A DNA stretch of 42,760 bases from Pseudomonadota bacterium (GTDB lineage Bacteria; Pseudomonadota; Alphaproteobacteria; Caulobacterales; Caulobacteraceae): assembly GCA_023451375.1 (NCBI GenBank), contig JAEXZS010000014.1, positions 1 through 42,760 on the forward strand. The letters are read 5' to 3'. The translations under genes were made by a program, and so were the position numbers. The notes under the pieces are model-generated. The model did not search any database. It was not told where the DNA came from and saw nothing but the letters and a program-made list of their open reading frames with translations. The stretch's first letter is position 1; each line of letters opens with the position of its first letter. Positions 38,545 to 42,760 of this stretch are shown piece by piece.

Positions 38545-39105
38545 CTAATGCACCGTGCGCTCGCGCGAGGCATCCTCAGCCTTGCGGTGCAGGAAGTTGC
38601 CGACCCGTACGCCGGCGCCGTGCGGCGCCGCCATCTTGCCCGCGCCCTCGTCCAGCTTGCGCGCCTCGTGGGCGAAGGCGGCGGCCAGGCCGGCCGATGA
38701 CATGGCCGCCAGCACCTGCTGCCACAGCGACGACGGGCGCAGGCCCAGCCAGACGGCGTTGACGGTCTGGGCGGCGGCCCACAGGCCCATAGCGACGGTG
38801 CGCTCGCGGCGCGGCGGCGCGTTCCAGACCCGCACAGCCGACAGGGTGGTGGCCGAGAACACCGCCGGCAGCACCAGGCTGAAGGCGCCGCGCGGCTTTT
38901 CCGTCACCGGCAGGTCGCGGTTGCGGACGTGTTTCATCGTCCGCTTCGGCCTCAGCGCGCCCGAGGCGATGCCGGTGGCCAGCAGGGCGAAACCCACCGT
39001 CAGGGCGACGCCGAGCGCCACATGCCCAGCGCTGCGACCCTCGCTGTTCAGAAAATCGGTCGCCGCGTCGCGCACGTCGTCGATGGCGTCGTCGATGTCG
39101 GTCAT
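38545..39105 (-). CDS. Small membrane protein of unknown family
   Basis: A 186-residue protein with an acidic N-terminus (TDIDDAIDDVRDAATDFL) and about four hydrophobic segments (about residues 29-48, 74-92, 105-122, 126-146). It has a charged C-terminal tail. The block AAQTVNAVWLGLRPSSLW has a faint TspO/MBR look, but too little to assign it. A weak EcfG-like element (39139-39163) lies 34 bases upstream. It sits between bfr and efp on the minus strand. Confidence 0.65.
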   Translation of the reverse strand: MTDIDDAIDDVRDAATDFLNSEGRSAGHVALGVALTVGFALLATGIASGALRPKRTMKHVRNRDLPVTEKPRGAFSLVLPAVFSATTLSAVRVWNAPPRRERTVAMGLWAAAQTVNAVWLGLRPSSLWQQVLAAMSSAGLAAAFAHEARKLDEGAGKMAAPHGAGVRVGNFLHRKAEDASRERTVH

Positions 39106-39138
39106 GGTCCGCTCCAGCCCTTACGTCCTGCAAAGGCT

Positions 39139-39163
39139 AATGGCGCAAGCGGACCCCGGTTCC
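39139..39163 (-). promoter_or_regulatory. Weak EcfG-like element
   Basis: On the minus strand GGAAC (39163-39159), 16 bases, then CATT (39142-39139). The spacing is right, but the -10 differs from CGTT at one base, so it is weaker than the two sites at 13111 and 33580. Confidence 0.3.
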
Positions 39164-39164
39164 G

Positions 39165-39665
39165 TCAGTTTCCGGTCGCGCTCTTGTCCGGGGCGATCTC
39201 GGTCATGGCCGATTGCAGGTAGTTCTGCTCGCCCAGCTGCGCGATCAGGATGTGCTGGGTCTCCAGGAAGTCGATGTGCTCTTCCGTATCGGCCAGGATG
39301 CGCATCAGCAGGTCGCGGGTGACGTAATCGCAGGCCTCTTCGGCCTGGGTCACGGCGGCCTTGGTGGTGTCGCGGCTGCCCAGCTCCAGCTTCAGGTCGG
39401 CGCCCAGGCATTCGATGGCGTTCTCGCCGATCGACAGCTTGTGCAGGTCCTGCAGGTTGGGCAGGCCGTCCAGGAACAGGATGCGCTTGATCAGCATGTC
39501 GGCGTGTTTCATCTCGCCGATCGACTCGTCGTAGATGACCTGGCCCAAGTGCTTCAGGCCCCAGCTCTCGAACATGCGGGCGTGCAGGAAGTACTGGTTG
39601 ACCGCCGTCAGCTCGTTGGTCAGCACCGCGTTCAGGGTGCGGATGATCGCGGGATCGCCCTTCAT
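39165..39665 (-). CDS. bfr: Bacterioferritin
   Basis: Bfr stores iron in a 24-subunit heme-containing shell. The 166-residue product has LTNELTAVNQYFLHARMFESWG and the second-helix DESIGEMKHADMLIKRILFL, carrying the ferroxidase Glu/His ligands and the Met that binds heme. EEHIDFLETQ in the fourth helix gives further metal ligands. It is preceded by a 140-base gap holding an AT-rich palindrome. The ferredoxin gene bfd is upstream on the same strand. Confidence 0.96.
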   Translation of the reverse strand: MKGDPAIIRTLNAVLTNELTAVNQYFLHARMFESWGLKHLGQVIYDESIGEMKHADMLIKRILFLDGLPNLQDLHKLSIGENAIECLGADLKLELGSRDTTKAAVTQAEEACDYVTRDLLMRILADTEEHIDFLETQHILIAQLGEQNYLQSAMTEIAPDKSATGN

Positions 39666-39753
39666 GGCCTCGGTCCTTCGTTCGACGGCCGGTCGCCGTC
39701 TGTCGAAGCGGTCCTTAGCACAGTAAAACCGCCGTTGTTTATTTGCGAGTTTT

Positions 39754-39772
39754 TATCACTACATTGATAGTG
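39754..39772. promoter_or_regulatory. AT-rich palindrome upstream of bfr
   Basis: TATCACTACATTGATAGTG contains two overlapping inverted repeats, TATCA-N6-TGATA and CACTA-N6-TAGTG. It lies about 90 bases before the bfr start in an AT-rich patch that stands out in this GC-rich DNA, so it is a likely operator. The regulator is unknown; an iron regulator would fit. Confidence 0.45.
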
Positions 39773-39805
39773 CGAGTGATTTTCGGCCTCGCGCCGAGAC
39801 GATGA

Positions 39806-39991
39806 CTACTCGGCTGCGAGTGCGAACGCTTCGCGACTGTCCTGTATCATCTGGCGCATCTCGCAGACGCACTTGGCGCACTGGGCCTGGCACTGATGGC
39901 TGGCGAAGATGTCGCGCGGGCGGCAGGCGCCGGCCTCGATGGCCTGGGCGACATCACGCTGGCGAAGACCGTTGCAGTTGCAGACGTACAC
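39806..39991 (-). CDS. bfd: Bacterioferritin-associated ferredoxin (BFD-like)
   Basis: Bfd is a [2Fe-2S] protein that reduces the iron core of Bfr to release iron. The 61-residue product starts at GTG 39991 and reads YVCNCNGLRQRDV, then CRPRDIFASHQCQAQCAKCVC. The four family cysteines (C-x-C near the start and C-x-x-C near the end) are present. A longer ATG start at 40066 would cross the candidate operator region and adds residues without family features. It is followed by bfr. Confidence 0.85.
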   Translation of the reverse strand: MYVCNCNGLRQRDVAQAIEAGACRPRDIFASHQCQAQCAKCVCEMRQMIQDSREAFALAAE

Positions 39992-40017
39992 GACGGGATC
40001 ACGCAATCGATGAGACT

Positions 40018-40065
40018 GATAATGGTTCTCTATAGCGGGGTTAAGGCGATTGCAAGTCGTTCGCA
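40018..40065. promoter_or_regulatory. Candidate iron-regulator sites upstream of bfd
   Basis: Two elements: GATAATGGTTCTC (40018-40030), similar to half of a classical Fur box at 10 of 13 positions, and TGCAAG-TCG-TTCGCA (40051-40065), an imperfect inverted repeat of the TGC(A/G)A type described for alphaproteobacterial Fur/Mur. They lie 27-75 bases before the bfd start and also before thiE on the other strand. No experiment supports either. Confidence 0.33.
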
Positions 40066-40110
40066 TGCCTTGACCGTTGACGCGGCCGTTCCGTCGGCGC
40101 ACGGCGGGGC

Positions 40111-40764
40111 ATGGCTCGCGAACCTCGCATTCCCGACCGGCCGCCGTGCCGCCTGTATCTGATCACGCCGCCGGCGGTCTCCGACCTGGAGGTCTTCGCC
40201 GCGATGCTGGAGGCCGCCCTGTCCGCCGGAGACGTGGCCGCTCTGCAGATCCGGTTGAAGCCGGCCGACGATGAGACGATCCGGCGCGCCGTCGCCCGGC
40301 TGGCGCCGATCGCCCGCGCTCACGAGGTGGCGGTGATCCTGAACGATCGTCCCGATCTGGCGAAGGAGACCGGCTGCGACGGCGTGCACATCGGCCAGTC
40401 CGACTCCTCATTGATCGAGGCGCGGCGGATCATGGGGCCGGACGCCATGATCGGCGTCACCTGCCACGACGATCTGGAGCTGGCCTGGGGCGCGGCGGAG
40501 GCGGGGGCTGACTATGTGGCTTTCGGCGCCTTCTATCCCACCGCCACCAAGGAGACGGTCCATCGCCCGCCGCTGGACCTGCTGACCGGCTGGCAGGAGA
40601 GCATCGAGATTCCCTGCGTCGCCATCGGCGGCATCACCGTCGAGACCGCCGCCGAGGTCGCCCGCGCCGGCGCGGACTTCATCGCCGTCAGCGCGGGTGT
40701 CTGGAGCTACGACAAAGGTGCAGCCGAAGCGGTCAAGGCCTTCAATCTTGCGTTGAATTCCTGA
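40111..40764 (+). CDS. thiE: Thiamine phosphate synthase
   Basis: ThiE joins the thiazole and pyrimidine halves of thiamine. The 217-residue TIM-barrel has LYLITPP, AALQIRLKP, LNDRPDLAKETGCDGVHIGQ (substrate-binding Asn and Asp), YVAFGAFYPTATK and IPCVAIGGIT. ATG 40111 was chosen. No TPP riboswitch is visible upstream, and no other thi genes are in the window. Confidence 0.95.
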   Translation: MAREPRIPDRPPCRLYLITPPAVSDLEVFAAMLEAALSAGDVAALQIRLKPADDETIRRAVARLAPIARAHEVAVILNDRPDLAKETGCDGVHIGQSDSSLIEARRIMGPDAMIGVTCHDDLELAWGAAEAGADYVAFGAFYPTATKETVHRPPLDLLTGWQESIEIPCVAIGGITVETAAEVARAGADFIAVSAGVWSYDKGAAEAVKAFNLALNS

Positions 40765-40826
40765 TCTCAGGGGAATCTTAGGGAAGATCACCGATCCTGT
40801 CGGCGACGTTTCTCTGTGAGTTCCGC

Positions 40827-42497
40827 ATGAGCATGAGCCCAGCGCTCGCCGTCAGGTCCGCCAAGCGTCCGCTGGACGCCGCCGTCTCCGCCCCGGAGAC
40901 CGGCCGGATCGACGTGTTCGCCCATCCGATGATCCCGGTGTTCACCGGCATCGCCATCACCATCCTGGTCGCGGCCGCCGTCGGCTATGCGCGCAGCGCG
41001 GGCCTGATCGTGGGATTGTGGGCGGCGGGCGGTGTCGCCGTAGCTGTGTGGCTGCGCACCAGCCGCGGTGCGCGCCACGACCTTTCCCTTGCCGGCGTCC
41101 TGACCATCAGCATCCTGGTCGGCGAGCTGATCGCGGGCAATCCGCCGCTGGTGTCGGTGTGGTTCACCGCGACCAACATGCTGGAGATCGTCCTCGTCGT
41201 GCTGTTGGCGAGGCGGTTCGCGCCGACCCTGAACGTCTCGAGCCTGGGCGGCATCCTGCGGTTCCTCGCCTGCGCCGCCGCCGCGCCGCTGCCGTCGGCG
41301 GTGCTGTCGGCCTGGGCGTCGGGCCTTGTGGCCGGCGGTGATGTGCTGCAGGCGACCCAGACCTGGTGGTTCGGCCACACGCTGGGCATCGCCCTGATCG
41401 GCTGCCTGGGGCTGTCGCTAACCCGGTCGACCCTACTGAGGTTCGCCCGTCCGCGCCGGGCGTTGGAAGCCGCGGTGCTGCTGGGCGGCCTGTTCACGAT
41501 CTACTATCTGGCCTTCGTGGCGCGTCTGCCGGTGGGCATCTTCATCGCGCCCATGCTGTTCGCCATCGCCGTGCGCCTGGGCGTCGCGGGCATGAGCTTC
41601 AGCCTGCTGGTGGTCTCGGTCCTGTCGATCGGCGGCGCCATGATGGGGCAGGGGCCTTATATGCAGGGCCTCGAGCCCAGCGAGCAGGTGCTGCGCGCCC
41701 AGCTGCTGGTCCTGCTGGCCTTTGTCCCGGTCATGATTGTCTCCGCCCTGCTGGAGGAGCGCGACCGCCTCGCCGAACGCGCCCGGCTGGGTCAGCTGCG
41801 GGCCGAGAAGGCGTCGGAAGCCAAGTCCCGCCTGCTCGCCAATGTCGCCCATGAGATCAAGAGCCCCGTGGCCGGCGTGATCGGCATCGGCGAGCTTTGG
41901 TCCACCGGCGGCCTGGGCCCGGTCACGCCGCAGCAGGCGGAGATGGCCGACATGCTGGTCAAGACCGCGCGTCAGGTCGAGGCCCTGGCCCATGACCTGC
42001 TGGACGTCGCCCGCGCCGAATCCGGAGCGGTGAAGGTCGAGCTGCGGCCCACCGACGTGCCCGGGCTGCTGGAGGACATCCGCCGCTCCGCCGTCCTGAG
42101 GCCCGAGGCCCGAACGGTGGCGATCGAACTGGTCTGCGAAGGCGACGGCCTGATCGCCATCGCCGATTCCCAGCGTCTGGCCCAAGTGCTCGGCAACCTG
42201 GTCTCCAACGCCCTGAAGTACGGCGGCTCCGGCGGGCGGGTGATCCTGCGCGCCTCGCGGCTGGACGACTGGGTGCGCATAGAGGTCACGGACTTCGGCC
42301 CCGGACTGACGCCGCAGAAGCAGGCGCAGCTGTTCGAGCCCTTCAACCGCCTCGGCCTCGAGCGGTCGACGATCGAGGGGCACGGCGTCGGCCTGGCCCT
42401 GGCCAAGCGGCTTGTGGAACTGCAGGGCGGATGTATCGGCGTGACCTCGGCGCCGGACCAGGGCGCCACCTTCTGGGTCAATCTGCCCAAGGCCTGA
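40827..42497 (+). CDS. MASE1-domain sensor histidine kinase
   Basis: A membrane sensor kinase of 556 residues. The first 320 residues contain about eight membrane helices resembling the MASE1 sensor domain (GLIVGLWAAGGVAVAVWL, then SVWFTATNMLEIVLVVLL). A short coiled-coil follows, then a HisKA domain with NVAHEIKSPVAGVIG, where KSP replaces the common RTP. The HATPase domain has NLVSNALKYG, VTDFGPGL and GHGVGLALAKRL. It has no receiver domain and no response regulator beside it, so the partner is unknown. The start ATG 40827 gives MSMSPALAV. Confidence 0.88.
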   Translation: MSMSPALAVRSAKRPLDAAVSAPETGRIDVFAHPMIPVFTGIAITILVAAAVGYARSAGLIVGLWAAGGVAVAVWLRTSRGARHDLSLAGVLTISILVGELIAGNPPLVSVWFTATNMLEIVLVVLLARRFAPTLNVSSLGGILRFLACAAAAPLPSAVLSAWASGLVAGGDVLQATQTWWFGHTLGIALIGCLGLSLTRSTLLRFARPRRALEAAVLLGGLFTIYYLAFVARLPVGIFIAPMLFAIAVRLGVAGMSFSLLVVSVLSIGGAMMGQGPYMQGLEPSEQVLRAQLLVLLAFVPVMIVSALLEERDRLAERARLGQLRAEKASEAKSRLLANVAHEIKSPVAGVIGIGELWSTGGLGPVTPQQAEMADMLVKTARQVEALAHDLLDVARAESGAVKVELRPTDVPGLLEDIRRSAVLRPEARTVAIELVCEGDGLIAIADSQRLAQVLGNLVSNALKYGGSGGRVILRASRLDDWVRIEVTDFGPGLTPQKQAQLFEPFNRLGLERSTIEGHGVGLALAKRLVELQGGCIGVTSAPDQGATFWVNLPKA

Positions 42498-42539
42498 TCC
42501 CGCCTTGCCGTGGCCGCAAGCGCGGGCCAAGGTCTGCGC

Positions 42540-42760
42540 ATGTCGATGATCGCCCTCGCCGCCGTCCTCCTGTCCGGCCAGTCCGCCGCGCCGCCGGCCC
42601 GCTCGGCCGAGGACCTGACCCGCGACCTGAACAGCGCCCCGCCGTCCGCCGTCGCGCCCATCGCGCCGCGCCCCGCGCCCGCGACCGAGAGTGAGGCTCC
42701 GCCCGCTCAGGCTGCGCCCGCCCGACCCGCTCCATCGCGACCTTCGACCAGCCCGCAGAC
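42540..42760 (+). CDS. Secreted Pro/Ala-rich protein, 3' end outside window
   Basis: A frame open from ATG 42540 to the window edge (73 codons). It begins MSMIALAAVLLSGQSAAPPA, a probable signal peptide, then AEDLTRDLNSAPPSAVAP and a long run rich in Pro, Ala and Arg. CAAGG upstream supports the start; ATG 42546 is possible. No family is recognised. It follows the MASE1 kinase by 42 bases and may be cotranscribed with it. Confidence 0.5.
   Translation, partial: MSMIALAAVLLSGQSAAPPARSAEDLTRDLNSAPPSAVAPIAPRPAPATESEAPPAQAAPARPAPSRPSTSPQ

Noticed and set aside
38545..39105. Assigning the small membrane protein to the TspO/MBR family
   Set aside because: Only one short block resembles TspO; helix number and other motifs do not convince.
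39992..40110. TPP riboswitch before thiE
   Set aside because: The conserved CUGAGA and ACC-CUGA-type core segments of a THI element are not present in order, and the gap is short.
1..42760. CRISPR array, prophage, insertion sequence or tRNA gene
   Set aside because: No evenly spaced direct repeats, phage genes, transposase or cloverleaf-forming sequence were seen.

Overview
The window looks like chromosome from a high-GC alphaproteobacterium of the Caulobacterales, most likely Brevundimonas or a close relative. This is inferred from gene content and family resemblance, not from a search. The supporting signs are: the order phoR-pstC-pstA-pstB-phoU-phoB with no pstS; an RcdA-type (DUF1465) protease adaptor beside a DUF1192 gene; a TrcR-type (DUF1013) cell-cycle regulator; a cysteine-free L31; a COQ9-family protein; small YdcH (DUF465) proteins; and promoter sites matching the alphaproteobacterial general-stress sigma factor EcfG/SigT. 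I see no tRNA, rRNA, CRISPR array, insertion sequence or prophage. No stretch over 300 bases lacks a gene; the largest gaps are 30165-30385, 21917-22119 and 21496-21682.

Left part (1-4700, minus strand): rplY ends in a clear terminator. A MazE/MazF-type toxin-antitoxin pair follows, then pth, then a partial DUF2946-like gene. The pair sits between rplY and pth, and its likely promoter overlaps the rplY terminator. Next comes an MHYT hybrid histidine kinase. Divergent from it is the phosphate block (4770-11489): phoR, then pstCAB-phoU-phoB, with Pho-box-like sites before phoR and before pstC. Convergent with phoB is a ParDE-type module whose toxin gene has an in-frame stop at codon 11, downstream of hslO (Hsp33).

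Middle (13100-24430): a membrane-anchored SDR behind an EcfG-type promoter; a single-chain SerB-SerA fusion covering steps 3 and 1 of serine synthesis; a GDSL-esterase autotransporter; a small GGDEF protein; purE-purK; a COQ9-family gene; rpsU, which appears to start at CTG; a REP-like repeat; and a two-gene ABC-2 exporter.

Right part (24500-42760): a GH95 alpha-L-fucosidase with a LacI-type operator in its promoter; an M23 peptidase; YdcH, TIGR02444 and ubiX genes; trcR; a secreted CVNH plus beta/gamma-crystallin protein; DUF1192-rcdA; an L,D-transpeptidase with another EcfG-type promoter; rpmE; an MsbA-like ABC exporter; a periplasmic GDPD; suhB; efp; a small membrane protein; bfr and bfd with iron-type operator candidates; thiE; a MASE1 histidine kinase; and the start of a secreted proline/alanine-rich protein. 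Most of this is core chromosome. The accessory or unusual points are the two toxin-antitoxin loci, the SerB-SerA fusion, the CVNH-crystallin protein and the fucosidase.
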